From the NCBI GenBank assembly GCA_016291655.1, contig JAEEYF010000030.1:1-64000 (forward strand): a DNA stretch of 64,000 nt, given 5' to 3'. Origin of the DNA: Lachnospiraceae bacterium. Its GTDB lineage: Bacteria > Bacillota > Clostridia > Lachnospirales > Lachnospiraceae. Below the pieces are notes generated by a model that worked only from the letters and a program-made list of their open reading frames with translations, did not search any database and was not told the origin of the DNA. Of the stretch, positions 53,008-62,406 are shown in pieces. Both the position numbers and the translations under genes were made by a program. How positions within the stretch are numbered: the first letter of the stretch is position 1; every line of letters starts with the position of its first letter.

Positions 53008-53034
53008 ACCCCTAACCCCGTCCCCAAGGGTTCA
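53005..53034 (-). repeat. Dispersed palindromic G-rich repeat, copy 6 (variant arms)
   Basis: 30 bp: TGAACCC ... GGGTTCA with the C-rich core CCCCGTCCCC between. The arms differ from the others but remain perfectly complementary. It supplies the stop codon of the preceding gene. Confidence 0.85.
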
Positions 53035-53049
53035 AAAGGAAGGAATACT

Positions 53050-53535
53050 ATGAAAGCTTATTTTGCCGGCGGATGCTTTTGGTGCGTTACGCCCATTTAC
53101 AAGATATACGGGGTGGACAGTGTTACAAGCGGCTACAGCGGCGGCGACGAGCCGAATCCTGCATATAAAGATGTTAAAGCCCAGAAAACAGGGCACAGAG
53201 AGACCATATGCCTGGAATACAGGGAAGATAAAGTGAGCTTTGAAAAGCTGCTGGACATATATTTTGCGAACGTGGACCCTTTCGATGCCGAGGGGCAGTT
53301 TATTGACAAGGGCTTTTCCTACACGCTTGCCATATATTATGTAGACGGGGCACAGCGGGAAGCGGCGGAAAAGAAGATAGCGGAGATAGAAGCCCGGGAA
53401 GGCAGGAAGGTGCAGGTAGCGCTGGAGCCCTTCAAGAGTTTCTGGCCTGCGGAGGAGGAGCACCAGGATTACTACCTGAAGCATCCGGAAGAGTTTGAGC
53501 GGGAGCTGATCTCTTCGGGACGAAAGAGCAAATAA
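53050..53535 (+). CDS. msrA: Peptide-methionine (S)-S-oxide reductase
   Basis: 161 residues. The catalytic GCFWC motif (Cys9, Cys12) opens the protein, followed by SGYSGGDEPNPAYKDV, TGHRETICLEY and, near the end, EEEHQDYYLKHPE. It repairs oxidised methionine using thioredoxin (encoded at 15.8 kb). AAAGGAAGG precedes the ATG, immediately after repeat copy 6. Confidence 0.95.
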   Translation: MKAYFAGGCFWCVTPIYKIYGVDSVTSGYSGGDEPNPAYKDVKAQKTGHRETICLEYREDKVSFEKLLDIYFANVDPFDAEGQFIDKGFSYTLAIYYVDGAQREAAEKKIAEIEAREGRKVQVALEPFKSFWPAEEEHQDYYLKHPEEFERELISSGRKSK

Positions 53536-53538
53536 AAA

Positions 53539-53556
53539 GGCAGTCAAACGACTGCC
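53539..53556. terminator. Probable terminator between convergent genes
   Basis: GGCAGTC, AAAC loop, GACTGCC. The plus-strand tail is ATATATATTT, not a clean T run; on the minus strand it is followed by T5 (complement of AAAAA at 53534-53538), so it may mainly serve the cyclase gene. Confidence 0.6.
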
Positions 53557-53580
53557 ATATATATTTACAGAACGATACAG

Positions 53581-54732
53581 TCACTTAGGAGTGGCTGTTT
53601 TTTGGTGTACGGACTCGGCCGCATCGGATTTCATTTTATGTTTGCAAGCGTACATTGCGGCATCTGCCTCTTTTACGACATTTGTGATGTCTGCAGCTTT
53701 GCCCCTGGCGGTTCCGTGAGCAACGGATACGCATGCTTCAGCCTTGCTTTCTGTTTCGGAAAGAATCTTTAAGATTTCCTTTTCCACAATTTTTTCTTCT
53801 TCGGGAGAAGGGTTGTCTATTATGGTCAAGAATTCATCGCCACCGACACGGTAAACACGTCGGGTATCGGAAGTTATCGCCAAAAGTGCCTCGGCAAGTT
53901 CAAAAATGATCCGATCACCCATTTCATGACCATATTCGTCGTTTACTTCTTTAAGATTGTTTATATCCCAGAAGATAACACCGACCTCGTTCAGATTTGG
54001 ATAATAATCATTGATCATCTGAGCGTATTTGTTCTTGTTAAACACACCGGTAACGAAATCAGTTTCGCTTATCATCATTGTCCTTGCCATTTGAGCAGCT
54101 TCAGATCGTCCTTTTTCAGTGATCTTTGAAAGCATATATGCAAACAATGCCAGGATCATCGCTCTGGGGATGGTGGCATATACAAGGATGACAAAGGTGG
54201 GATTGGGATTGGTGGCAAGTCCTGCGTAGCCTGTCTCCGCCAGTTCGGTAAAATGCTTGTAATTGTCCATGCTGACAAAGAATATGTTGAGATCGCACAT
54301 TCCGTAGTAAAAAGCAATGAGCGAGCTGACTGCAACCACTATGATGTTAAAGGCATATGTGCACCAGATCACATACTGCTTGGAATACTGCGCAGCAAAA
54401 ACCAGAGGCAGGGCATAGATCAGGACGGCATGAAAAGATAATGCTGAGACTATGGTTCCGCACAGAACGCATATGACAGCAAGGACAAGGTATTTTAGCC
54501 ATTTTTTTGAATTGTCGATAACCCTGAGAAGGATACAAAGCGAAAGGAAACCTAAAACACTGACAACAGCGATGTTCGTCATCATGAGCTTGTCAATGAC
54601 AAAAAAGTCTGTCAACGTTAGGATCCACACTGCAACGATCACTACGATCATTGCCAACAGAGCCTTTGAAGAATATCTGTTGGCTCTTGCTTCGATCTCA
54701 TCCCAAGGATCTGAGTAATTGGTCTTCATCAT
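53581..54732 (-). CDS. Diguanylate cyclase with membrane sensor
   Basis: About 383 residues. The N-terminal 195 residues hold six or so membrane helices; the C-terminal GGDEF domain has FWDINNLKEVNDEYGHEMGD and an intact YRVGGDEF active site, so it should make cyclic di-GMP. The RxxD inhibitory site before GGDEF is absent (ITSD). The start is uncertain: no ribosome site precedes the ATG-ATG at 54732/54729, and TATAAT lies only 8 bp upstream on this strand, so the message may be nearly leaderless. It could oppose the HD-GYP pair at 25-28 kb. Confidence 0.85.
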   Translation of the reverse strand: MMKTNYSDPWDEIEARANRYSSKALLAMIVVIVAVWILTLTDFFVIDKLMMTNIAVVSVLGFLSLCILLRVIDNSKKWLKYLVLAVICVLCGTIVSALSFHAVLIYALPLVFAAQYSKQYVIWCTYAFNIIVVAVSSLIAFYYGMCDLNIFFVSMDNYKHFTELAETGYAGLATNPNPTFVILVYATIPRAMILALFAYMLSKITEKGRSEAAQMARTMMISETDFVTGVFNKNKYAQMINDYYPNLNEVGVIFWDINNLKEVNDEYGHEMGDRIIFELAEALLAITSDTRRVYRVGGDEFLTIIDNPSPEEEKIVEKEILKILSETESKAEACVSVAHGTARGKAADITNVVKEADAAMYACKHKMKSDAAESVHQKTATPK

Positions 54733-54986
54733 ATAATTATTATAGCAAAAAAAAGAAAATAGTAAAGCCAAGAAATCCGACAAAACCGCTTGTTTCGAGC
54801 ATTTTTAATAAAGTTTTAAAAAAAATATATGACAAAATTTATTTGTTTTAATGGTTGAAAAATGAGAATGATGCTGTTATACTGCATAACTGTAAAGTGC
54901 CTCTGCATGAGGCTGTTTTAGTGAGAATATCGCAGAAACAGGTTGTTAAAACCCAAAAACTACTGGAATTATTGCTGATTTTGCGG

Positions 54987-54992
54987 TATAAT
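54987..54992 (+). promoter_or_regulatory. -10 box of the LacI-type regulator gene
   Basis: TATAAT just upstream of the operator at 55000-55013. The -35 is weak (TGGAAT region). Remaining bases 54784-54986 are AT-rich, with nothing further recognised. Confidence 0.5.
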
Positions 54993-54999
54993 TTTTTTA

Positions 55000-55013
55000 C
55001 GAAAACGATTTCG
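55000..55013 (+). promoter_or_regulatory. LacI-type operator, copy 1
   Basis: CGAAAACGATTTCG, a near-palindrome with a central CG, lying at the expected start of transcription of the regulator's own gene. Copies lie at 59548 and 59804. It resembles a CcpA cre site but has C/G at the ends. Confidence 0.8.
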
Positions 55014-55032
55014 AAAACATGGGGTGATTAAA

Positions 55033-56052
55033 ATGGTATCCTTAAAAGATATTGCAAAAGCATGTAATGTCAGCCCCGCTACTGTAAGTAAAGCTTTGAA
55101 CAATCAGAGCGACGTTAGCGAAGAGACAAAAGCGCTCGTCAACAATGTCGCAAAAAGTATGGGATATTTCCCCAATTCCTTCGCAAGAGCATTAAAGACC
55201 AACAGGACGTACAACATAGGAGTACTTTTTGTCGACGAAGCACAGAGTGGATTGACACATGACTATTTTTCCTACGTTCTCGACAGTTTTAAGAAGGCTG
55301 CGGAGGCGAAGGGATATGACATAACTTTCATAAACAGCAACAAATCAAATCCACGGCGGATGACGTACCTCGAACATTGCAAATACAGAGGCTTTGACGG
55401 GGCGCTTGTGGCCTGTGTGGATTTCTACGATCCGGAGGTTTACGAACTGGTTAACAGCGGACTGCCGGTTATCACCATCGACCACTATTTCTTCGGTCAT
55501 TCGGCGGTTCTTTCCGACAACGTCAGGGGGATGAAGGACCTGATCACATTCATAGTCCAAAAGGGACATAAGAAGATCGCCTATATTCACGGTATGCCCT
55601 CAGCGGTTACAAGCAACCGTCTTTCCTCCTTTTTCAAAACGTTGGATGAATTCGGCATCAGCGTTCCGGATGAATATGTTCGCGAGGCTCCGTACAGAAA
55701 TACAAAGATTACGGCAAGTGAAACGGAAAAGCTTCTCAATCTTTCCGATCCGCCGACCTGTATTCTTTATCCCGATGATTTCTCCTGTTTCGGAGGCATT
55801 AACGTGATAAACGAGAGAGGCCTCAGCATTCCGGATGACATTTCTGTCGTCGGATACGACGGTATCAGGATAGGCAGGCATATAGAGCCTCAGCTCACCA
55901 CACTTCGCCAGGACACCGCACGTATCGGGGTGACGGCCGCGCAAAAGCTCATAGATCGCATAGAACATCCCAAAACTACCATAGAGGATCAGGTGATGAT
56001 CGAGGGCTCGGTATACATCGGAAAGACTGTTAAAGATCTTAATCTCAAATAA
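55033..56052 (+). CDS. LacI family transcriptional regulator
   Basis: About 340 residues from ATG 55033 (GGGGTGA at 55021-55027). The helix-turn-helix DIAKACNVSPATVSKALN is at the N terminus, followed by the periplasmic-binding-like effector domain (YNIGVLFVDE, GYDGIRIGRHIEPQLTTLRQD). Three near-identical operators tie it to its own promoter, the ABC importer promoter and the phosphorylase promoter, so it should be the local repressor of this sugar locus, released by an oligosaccharide. Confidence 0.92.
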   Translation: MVSLKDIAKACNVSPATVSKALNNQSDVSEETKALVNNVAKSMGYFPNSFARALKTNRTYNIGVLFVDEAQSGLTHDYFSYVLDSFKKAAEAKGYDITFINSNKSNPRRMTYLEHCKYRGFDGALVACVDFYDPEVYELVNSGLPVITIDHYFFGHSAVLSDNVRGMKDLITFIVQKGHKKIAYIHGMPSAVTSNRLSSFFKTLDEFGISVPDEYVREAPYRNTKITASETEKLLNLSDPPTCILYPDDFSCFGGINVINERGLSIPDDISVVGYDGIRIGRHIEPQLTTLRQDTARIGVTAAQKLIDRIEHPKTTIEDQVMIEGSVYIGKTVKDLNLK

Positions 56053-56057
56053 AAAAC

Positions 56058-56085
56058 GAGACGGTTTAAAACCGTCTCATTTTTA
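56058..56085. terminator. Bidirectional terminator
   Basis: GAGACGGTTT (56058-56067) pairs with AAACCGTCTC (56069-56078), with T5 on the right and A6 on the left, between the convergent regulator and binding-protein genes. Confidence 0.85.
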
Positions 56086-56108
56086 TTATCATTGCTTAAA
56101 TCTTCTTA

Positions 56109-57572
56109 TTATTTGTTCTTTTTCCAAGCTTCATACTGAGAAGAGAACTCATCAATAAGCTTCTGTAAGCCTGCTTCCTGAAGTGCAGCCTTGTATTCTG
56201 CGATCTTGGAAGCTACGTCAGCCTTAGCAACACCACCGGTCTCAAGAATGAAACCGTACTCTGCGAAGAGGTTCTTACAAGCGGTGTATTCAGCGTTAAC
56301 CTTGGAGAAGTCAAATCTGAAACCTGCTGCGGAAGATGTCTTTGCGGAACCGTTGAACTCTCTGTAAGCATCAGCAAAGTTCTTGGGTGATCCTGTCTCG
56401 GGAGTGATAACAAGAGCGGAAACAGACTCCCACATACTGTGGTTGTACTTCTTGCCAAGCTTCTCAACCTGTTTGTCGGAATTGAGCTTCCAATCCTCGC
56501 CTTCGATACCGTAGGTGAAGAGATCTGCAAGCTTTGTATCTGTGTAAAGGAGGCCGAGGAAGTCTATGCAAGCCTGAGCCTGAGCCTTATTGCTGTTAGC
56601 TGTTACACAGTAGCAGGAACCGAGAGCTGAGTTGGAATGAGCCCATCTGTTGGAGAAAGGATAAACTACAACATCCTGGTTATATCTGTTGTTTGCTTCT
56701 GCATTGTTGGGTGTGTCTGTCCACCATGATACGCCCCAATCCTTGGACTGAGTTGTTGTATCGGTAACAACCTTTGTATACTCATCCTCGTGGATGTAGC
56801 CCTTAGCTCTCCAGTCAGCGATGAGATCGCAGTACTCCTTGTACTGAGGTGTGTCGATTGTAAGAACAACCTTATCTGTTGCACGGTCAACTGCTACGAA
56901 GTTGGATTCTGACTCGCTTGTGAAGAAATCAAACTTGTCAATGTAGAATCTGTAGAACATAGCGGTCTTCTGAAGAAGGAAAGGATACTTGAGGCCTGCC
57001 TTCTTGCATGCTTCAAGGTAGGGCTCGAGATCAGGGAGCTTGGAAACCTTCTTGTAATCGAAGTTGGCTGCATCAAGTGCTTCCTTACGATACATGATAT
57101 CGTAACCTTCTACGTTATCCTTGTAAACGGGTACGAAGTAGTTCTTTCCGTCAAACTTTGTAGCTTCCCACTGACCTGCGTCCATGGACTTGTAAAGTGC
57201 TGTGTCGGGAAGGAGAGCTGTGATGTCGTAAACCATGTCGTTGGAAACGAGGTTGGATGTCTTGATCTTGCCCTCTTCCCATGATGCTGTCCAAAGAAGG
57301 TTTACTTCTTTGTTTGCAACTGCGTTTCCGGCCTTTTCTGCATATTCACCGGAACCGATCTCCTTAATGGAAACCTCTACGTTGATCTTGTCCTTGATGT
57401 AATCGTTGATAGCTGTCTCAACCTTTTTTACCTGAGCCTCATCGATTGCTTCGAGGTTAAAGCATGCTCTTAAGATGTTGATCTTTGTTCTGCCGCTTTT
57501 ACCGCCGCAGCCACCGAGTATGCCGGCTACCATTGCTGTAACAAGCAATAATGCCAAAACTTTTCTCTTCAT
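56109..57572 (-). CDS. Sugar ABC transporter substrate-binding lipoprotein
   Basis: 487 residues. A lipoprotein signal with lipobox LGGC is followed by a family 1-like solute-binding fold (VPVYKDNVEGYDIMYRKEAL). The N-terminal pattern and length resemble the LplA/LipO-type binding proteins used with LplB/LplC permeases. Last gene of a leftward three-gene importer operon (57 bp after the second permease). Given the shared operators with a GH94 phosphorylase gene, the likely ligand is cellobiose or a related beta-glucoside oligosaccharide; this is inference. Confidence 0.85.
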   Translation of the reverse strand: MKRKVLALLLVTAMVAGILGGCGGKSGRTKINILRACFNLEAIDEAQVKKVETAINDYIKDKINVEVSIKEIGSGEYAEKAGNAVANKEVNLLWTASWEEGKIKTSNLVSNDMVYDITALLPDTALYKSMDAGQWEATKFDGKNYFVPVYKDNVEGYDIMYRKEALDAANFDYKKVSKLPDLEPYLEACKKAGLKYPFLLQKTAMFYRFYIDKFDFFTSESESNFVAVDRATDKVVLTIDTPQYKEYCDLIADWRAKGYIHEDEYTKVVTDTTTQSKDWGVSWWTDTPNNAEANNRYNQDVVVYPFSNRWAHSNSALGSCYCVTANSNKAQAQACIDFLGLLYTDTKLADLFTYGIEGEDWKLNSDKQVEKLGKKYNHSMWESVSALVITPETGSPKNFADAYREFNGSAKTSSAAGFRFDFSKVNAEYTACKNLFAEYGFILETGGVAKADVASKIAEYKAALQEAGLQKLIDEFSSQYEAWKKNK

Positions 57573-57636
57573 AAAATTCCTCCTGGATAAATTGTTTTAT
57601 ATTCAAAGGGACGAGCCCCTTCAAATACCGGATTGA

Positions 57637-58578
57637 TCAGCCCTTTACCGAACCGACGGTAAGGCCTTTGACAAAGTATTTCTGGAAGAACGGATAGGCA
57701 ACCATTATAGGAGCTATGACAACTATAACCGTTGCCATTGTTGCCGAGTTCTTCGGGATGTTTCCGCCCATGGCGTCTCTTACTGCCTGAGGGACGTTGT
57801 TGCTGTTCAGAAGGAAGTCAATGTTCTTCTGAATGTTGTAAAGCAGGAGCTGCAAAGGCTTCAATGAGTTTTTGTCGATGTAGAGAACCGCGTTCTGCCA
57901 ATCGTTCCAATAAGCCGTTGCCATCATGAAACCGACTGCCGCAAGAGAGGGCTTCATCAAGGGAAGACAGATGGTGAAGAATGTTCTGCCCTCGCCCGCT
58001 CCGTCGATCTTCGCCGCTTCCATGAGCTCTGCGGGTATGCTGTTTACAATGTAGGTCCTTAAGATCAACACGTTCATTGTCGTAACGCAGAGCGGAAGTA
58101 TAAGGATCAAAAGATTGTTTTTAAGGTGATAGTAATTGGTAAATACGATGTAACCCGCCAACTGTCCGCCGTTAAAGAGCATCGGAATGATCAGGTAGAT
58201 CGATAAAAACTTTGCAAGTCTGAAGCCCGGACGGCTGATCGCATATGCATACATGCTCATGACCAAAAGTCCGAAGGCAGTTCCGGCTATAACGATGAAG
58301 ATCGTTACGCAATATGAGTTAACAAGCTGTGTACCGTATTTGAGCACCGAGTGCATACCGTCCATCGACAGGCTGTCGGGGAAAAAGCTGAAACCCTTCG
58401 CGCTGATGGATTTCTCCGAAGAGAAGGCTACTATGAACACGAGCAGAACGGGAAGTGCGCAAAAGAGCGTGTACAGCAGGAGGAAAAAACCGAGGATATA
58501 TTGTCCGGGAGTCTTCTTTACCTTGTCCTTGAACTCTTTTTCTTTTTTGCTTTTGCTTAATGTCTTTTCGGTATCCAT
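57637..58578 (-). CDS. Carbohydrate ABC transporter permease, LplC/YtcP-like
   Basis: 313 residues with six membrane helices. A long charged N terminus (KSKKEKEFKDKVKK) precedes helix 1. The permease loop ELMEAAKIDGAGEGRTFFTI and the C-terminal PFFQKYFVKGLTVGSVKG are standard for the second permease of sugar importers. No ATPase gene is present; such importers usually borrow a shared MsmK-type ATPase. Confidence 0.92.
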   Translation of the reverse strand: MDTEKTLSKSKKEKEFKDKVKKTPGQYILGFFLLLYTLFCALPVLLVFIVAFSSEKSISAKGFSFFPDSLSMDGMHSVLKYGTQLVNSYCVTIFIVIAGTAFGLLVMSMYAYAISRPGFRLAKFLSIYLIIPMLFNGGQLAGYIVFTNYYHLKNNLLILILPLCVTTMNVLILRTYIVNSIPAELMEAAKIDGAGEGRTFFTICLPLMKPSLAAVGFMMATAYWNDWQNAVLYIDKNSLKPLQLLLYNIQKNIDFLLNSNNVPQAVRDAMGGNIPKNSATMATVIVVIAPIMVAYPFFQKYFVKGLTVGSVKG

Positions 58579-58589
58579 TCCGTCCCTCC

Positions 58590-59516
58590 TTAAAACAATG
58601 AATTCTCAGGCGAGATCTTCTTGACCGTTCCGTTGGCGATGAGCATCATTGCGAGACCGACAACAGACTGGAACAAGCTGGCTGCCGCTGTATATCCGTA
58701 CTCGGGAATACTGAGTATGGCATGGAGCACGTAGGAATCGATAACCTGTGTTGTTTGAAACAACGCTCCGCTGTCTCGGGTAACCTGGAAGAAGAGACCT
58801 GTATCGGATCTCATCACGTTACCTACTGAGAGAAGGAGCATTACTGTGATCATGGGAACAAGCGAAGGCAGTGTAATATGCATGATCTGCTGCCATTTGT
58901 TGGCACCGTCTATCTTGGCGGCTTCGTAAAGTGACGTATCTATACCCGCCAGCACCGACATATAGAGCACCGATCCGTATCCGACCGAATTCCAGATTTT
59001 TACGATTGTAAGTATTGCGATCCAGTATTTCGGTTCCGAATAGAAGGAAGTGTTTGTGCCGAGAATCTGATTTATGAGACCGTTATCGCTTGCAATGAAC
59101 GCATATACGATAAATTGTACGGCTGCAAACGAAATGAATATGGGAACGATCATCATTGTCTGCATCAATCGGCCCACCTTTTTAAAGATGAACTGATCGA
59201 GCGCTATGGCAAGAACGATGTTTAAAAATGTTCCTATGCCGGTGAAGATCAGGTAGTACATTATCGTATTGCGTGTCATACGGAAGAATGTATCCTTGCT
59301 GGCGAACAGGAACTTGAAATTATCAAGCCCGACAAATTTGCTTCCGAAAAATCCTTTCATGGGCTTGAAGTCCTGAAATGCCATTACAAGACCGCCCATA
59401 GGAACATACATTATGGCAAACAATATCAAAAAGGCAGGCAATGCAAAAAGTACAAATGCCATGTTCTTTTTAGTGTTGGCCAGAAGGGATTCCTTTTTCT
59501 TCTTATACATCTTCAA
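58590..59516 (-). CDS. Carbohydrate ABC transporter permease, LplB-like
   Basis: 308 residues, six helices. YVPMGGLVMAFQDFKP in the first loop and the permease loop SLYEAAKIDGANKWQQIMHI are typical LplB features. First gene of the importer operon, 11 bp before the next permease. Its promoter (59614-59642) and operator (59546-59563) lie upstream. Confidence 0.92.
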   Translation of the reverse strand: MKMYKKKKESLLANTKKNMAFVLFALPAFLILFAIMYVPMGGLVMAFQDFKPMKGFFGSKFVGLDNFKFLFASKDTFFRMTRNTIMYYLIFTGIGTFLNIVLAIALDQFIFKKVGRLMQTMMIVPIFISFAAVQFIVYAFIASDNGLINQILGTNTSFYSEPKYWIAILTIVKIWNSVGYGSVLYMSVLAGIDTSLYEAAKIDGANKWQQIMHITLPSLVPMITVMLLLSVGNVMRSDTGLFFQVTRDSGALFQTTQVIDSYVLHAILSIPEYGYTAAASLFQSVVGLAMMLIANGTVKKISPENSLF

Positions 59517-59545
59517 TCTCCTCGGGAAGAAATGCTCGGTCTCTT

Positions 59546-59563
59546 TACGAAACCGATTTCGTA
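59546..59563 (-). promoter_or_regulatory. LacI-type operator, copy 2
   Basis: TACGAAACCGATTTCGTA, an 18-bp near-perfect palindrome containing the same CGAAA.CG.TTTCG core. It lies about 45-60 bp inside the importer transcript, so a bound repressor would act as a roadblock. Confidence 0.85.
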
Positions 59564-59613
59564 AGAAGGGAAAAAAATATAGGCATATATTCCGGGTCCC
59601 AACTTACGTTGTC

Positions 59614-59642
59614 ATAATATACAATTTTTTTACTCCTGTCAA
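59614..59642 (-). promoter_or_regulatory. Promoter of the sugar importer operon
   Basis: Read on the minus strand: TTGACA (59642-59637), 17 bp, TATTAT (59619-59614). Confidence 0.8.
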
Positions 59643-59767
59643 CACAAATTTGTGCATTTTTACATGAGTATTTTTGAGGAGAATTCTTGATAATTAATTG
59701 ACAAAGCCGCCGAAGCCTCTTAAATTCAGGACTTTGAGAGAAATTTCCCGCGAAATCAAAAAAAGTG

Positions 59768-59796
59768 TTGTTAATTTTGGATTTTTAAAGTATACT
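59768..59796 (+). promoter_or_regulatory. Promoter of the cellobiose phosphorylase gene
   Basis: TTGTTA (59768-59773), 17 bp, TATACT (59791-59796). The start of transcription would fall on the operator at 59804-59817. The 358-bp gap 59517-59874 is filled by two divergent promoters and two operators. Confidence 0.75.
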
Positions 59797-59803
59797 GATC
59801 TCA

Positions 59804-59817
59804 CGAAAACGATTTCG
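59804..59817 (+). promoter_or_regulatory. LacI-type operator, copy 3
   Basis: CGAAAACGATTTCG, identical to copy 1 over all 14 bases and in the same position relative to the -10 box (7 bp after it). Confidence 0.85.
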
Positions 59818-59874
59818 AGAAGAACATACCCTCGAAACACAGTATTTACAATGCCTGCGTATAAGGAGACAAAA

Positions 59875-62307
59875 ATGAAGTACGGATATTTTGATGATAA
59901 CGCCAAGGAATATGTTATCACTTCGCCCAAAACCCCGCTTCCCTGGATAAATTATCTCGGAACGGACGGCTTTTTCTCGCTGGTTTCGAACACCTGCGGC
60001 GGTTACAGCTTTTACAAGGATGCAAAACTCTTAAGGCTTACCAGATACAGATACAACAATGTGCCTGCCGACAATAACGGTAAGTACTATTACATAAATG
60101 ACGGCAAGGACATATGGAATCCCGGTTGGCAGCCTTCCAAGACTCCCCTGGACCTTTACGAATGCCGTCACGGAATCGGCTACAGCCGGTTTACGGGTAA
60201 AAAGAACGGACTGAAAGCGGAGGTGCTTGCATTTGTTCCCGTAGGAGACAATTGCGAGATCAATAAAGTGACTCTCACCAACGAGTCGGAGGAGATCAAG
60301 GCTTTCAAGCTTTTCTCCTATGTAGAGTGGTGCCTTTGGAACGCAGACGACGACATGAAGAACTTCCAGCGTCTCCTTTCCTGCGGAGAGGTGGAGATCA
60401 AGGGTTCTGCGATCTATCACAAGACAGAGTATCGCGAAAGAAGAGCTCATTATGCATTCTTTTCCGTAAATGAAAAGATAGACGGCTTTGATACCATCAG
60501 AGACGATTTCCTCGGAGCATACAACAACAATGACCGTCCCGACGCGGTAGTGAACGGTAAAGCAGGAAATACAGTAGCAAGCGGATGGTCGCCCATAGCT
60601 TCTCATCAGATAAACATCTCTTTAAAACCGGGTGAAAGCAAGACGCTCATCTTCGTTCTCGGTTATATCGAGAATCCCGAGAACGAAAAATGGGAGAGTT
60701 ACGGAGTTATTAATAAAAAGCCTGCGGAAGCTATGCAGGCGAGATACACAACGGAAGCGGACACGGAAAAAGCCTTTGCGGCTTTGAAAAACTACTGGGA
60801 CGAGCTTTTGGCAAAGTACCACGTGGAGTCAAAGGACGAAAAGGTAAACCGTATGGTAAACATATGGAATCAGTACCAGTGCATGGTAACCTTCAATATG
60901 TCCCGCTCCGCGTCCTATTACGAATCGGGCATAGGCAGAGGAATGGGCTTCAGAGATTCCTGCCAGGACCTTTTGGGCTTCGTGCATCTGATCCCCGATC
61001 GTGCAAGAGAAAGAATAATCGACATCGCATCCACTCAATTTGAGGACGGACGTGCATATCATCAGTACCAGCCTCTTACCAAGAAGGGAAATTCCGACAT
61101 CGGAAGCGGTTTCAACGATGACCCGCTCTGGCTCATTGCGGGAACGAGTGCATATGTTCGTGAAACGGGCGACACTTCGATCCTCATGGAGAAGGTTCCT
61201 TTTGACAACGATGAGAGCAAGGCAACTCCTCTCATGGATCATCTGAAGCGCTCCTTTGATTTTACCGCAACGCACAAAGGACCTCACGGTTTGCCGCTCA
61301 TCGGCCGCGCGGACTGGAATGACTGCCTGAACTTGAACTGCTTCTCGGAGCATCCGGGTGAATCCTTCCAGACCTTCGGACCCGGTGAAGGACCCGTGGC
61401 TGAATCCGTGTTCATCGGCGGAATGTTCGTAAAATACGGCAAAGAATATGCAGATCTCTGCGAACTCATCGGCGACAAGGCAGAAGCCGCGCGCGCTCTC
61501 GAAGAGGTCGAAAAGATGAACAAGACGGTTCTCAGCGAAGGCTGGGACGGCGAGTGGTTTGTCAGAGCATATGATGCCTACAGCCACAAGGTTGGTTCCA
61601 AGGAGTGCGAGGAAGGACAGATCTACATCGAGCCTCAGGGCTTCTGCGTAATGGCAGGCATAGGCCTCGCGGAGGGCAAAGCAGTGAAGGCGCTTGATTC
61701 CGTTAAGGAACGTCTTGACACTGAGTACGGCGTAATGATCCTTCAGCCTGCATATACAAAGTATCATCTCGAGCTGGGTGAGGTATCCTCTTATCCGCCC
61801 GGGTACAAGGAGAACGCAGGCATATTCTGTCACAACAATCCCTGGGTTTCCATTGCGGAAACGGTTGTGGGAAGAGGCGACAGAGCGTTTGAGATCTACA
61901 AAAAGACCTGCCCCGCCTATGTTGAGGACATCAGCGAGATCCACCGTACCGAGCCTTATGTTTATTCACAGATGGTTGCGGGGCGTGATGCAAAATTCCA
62001 CGGAGAAGCAAAGAACAGCTGGCTCACGGGAACTGCGGCATGGACTTTTGTAAACATTTCACAGTATATCCTCGGAATCTGTCCCACACACAAGGGACTT
62101 TCCGTTGATCCTTGTGTTCCCGCGGACTTCGGCGATTTTACCGTTGTTCGTAAGTTCCGCGGCGCAACCTATAACATCAGTGTGGAAAACAAGGGTGTTC
62201 AAAAGGGTGTGAAGGAACTCGTTGTAGACGGCAGGAAGATAGAAGGCACCGTTATTCCTTTCGAAGAGGGTAAGTCGGAGTACAACGTAAAAGTTATTAT
62301 GGGTTAG
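59875..62307 (+). CDS. Cellobiose phosphorylase (GH94)
   Basis: 810 residues from ATG 59875 (AAGGAG at 59863-59868). The frame stays open upstream, but those bases hold the promoter and operator. The start [15 protein letters not shown] and [23 protein letters not shown], the Asp483 in [19 protein letters not shown] (catalytic Asp of the family), and [11 protein letters not shown] all match cellobiose phosphorylase rather than chitobiose phosphorylase. It splits cellobiose with phosphate to glucose 1-phosphate and glucose in the cytoplasm, saving ATP. Controlled with the importer by the LacI regulator. Confidence 0.93.
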   Translation: MKYGYFDDNAKEYVITSPKTPLPWINYLGTDGFFSLVSNTCGGYSFYKDAKLLRLTRYRYNNVPADNNGKYYYINDGKDIWNPGWQPSKTPLDLYECRHGIGYSRFTGKKNGLKAEVLAFVPVGDNCEINKVTLTNESEEIKAFKLFSYVEWCLWNADDDMKNFQRLLSCGEVEIKGSAIYHKTEYRERRAHYAFFSVNEKIDGFDTIRDDFLGAYNNNDRPDAVVNGKAGNTVASGWSPIASHQINISLKPGESKTLIFVLGYIENPENEKWESYGVINKKPAEAMQARYTTEADTEKAFAALKNYWDELLAKYHVESKDEKVNRMVNIWNQYQCMVTFNMSRSASYYESGIGRGMGFRDSCQDLLGFVHLIPDRARERIIDIASTQFEDGRAYHQYQPLTKKGNSDIGSGFNDDPLWLIAGTSAYVRETGDTSILMEKVPFDNDESKATPLMDHLKRSFDFTATHKGPHGLPLIGRADWNDCLNLNCFSEHPGESFQTFGPGEGPVAESVFIGGMFVKYGKEYADLCELIGDKAEAARALEEVEKMNKTVLSEGWDGEWFVRAYDAYSHKVGSKECEEGQIYIEPQGFCVMAGIGLAEGKAVKALDSVKERLDTEYGVMILQPAYTKYHLELGEVSSYPPGYKENAGIFCHNNPWVSIAETVVGRGDRAFEIYKKTCPAYVEDISEIHRTEPYVYSQMVAGRDAKFHGEAKNSWLTGTAAWTFVNISQYILGICPTHKGLSVDPCVPADFGDFTVVRKFRGATYNISVENKGVQKGVKELVVDGRKIEGTVIPFEEGKSEYNVKVIMG

Positions 62308-62347
62308 TTTATATCTTAAAGCTTTTTCCTTATATATTTTCCCAAAA

Positions 62348-62386
62348 AACAAAACGAGGCTTTTTGTTTCGTTTTGTTTTTTGTTT
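62348..62386 (+). terminator. Intrinsic terminator of the phosphorylase gene
   Basis: AACAAAACGA (62348-62357) pairs with TCGTTTTGTT (62369-62378), followed by TTTTGTTT. Confidence 0.8.
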
Positions 62387-62406
62387 CTAAAGAAAGAAAG
62401 TAATGG

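Noticed and set aside
49861-53034. Palindromic repeats considered as ordinary intrinsic terminators
   Set aside because: Several lie beside separate, better terminators, occur in both orientations, and share primary sequence far beyond what a terminator needs.
59698-59874. Upstream extension of the phosphorylase frame by 59 codons
   Set aside because: The region contains the -35/-10 boxes and the LacI-type operator; the family N terminus matches the ATG at 59875.
60829-61944. Long open frame (371 codons) on the minus strand within the cellobiose phosphorylase gene
   Set aside because: It lies wholly antisense to a gene with clear GH94 motifs, has no ribosome site or recognisable domain, and its composition mirrors the codon bias of the real gene.
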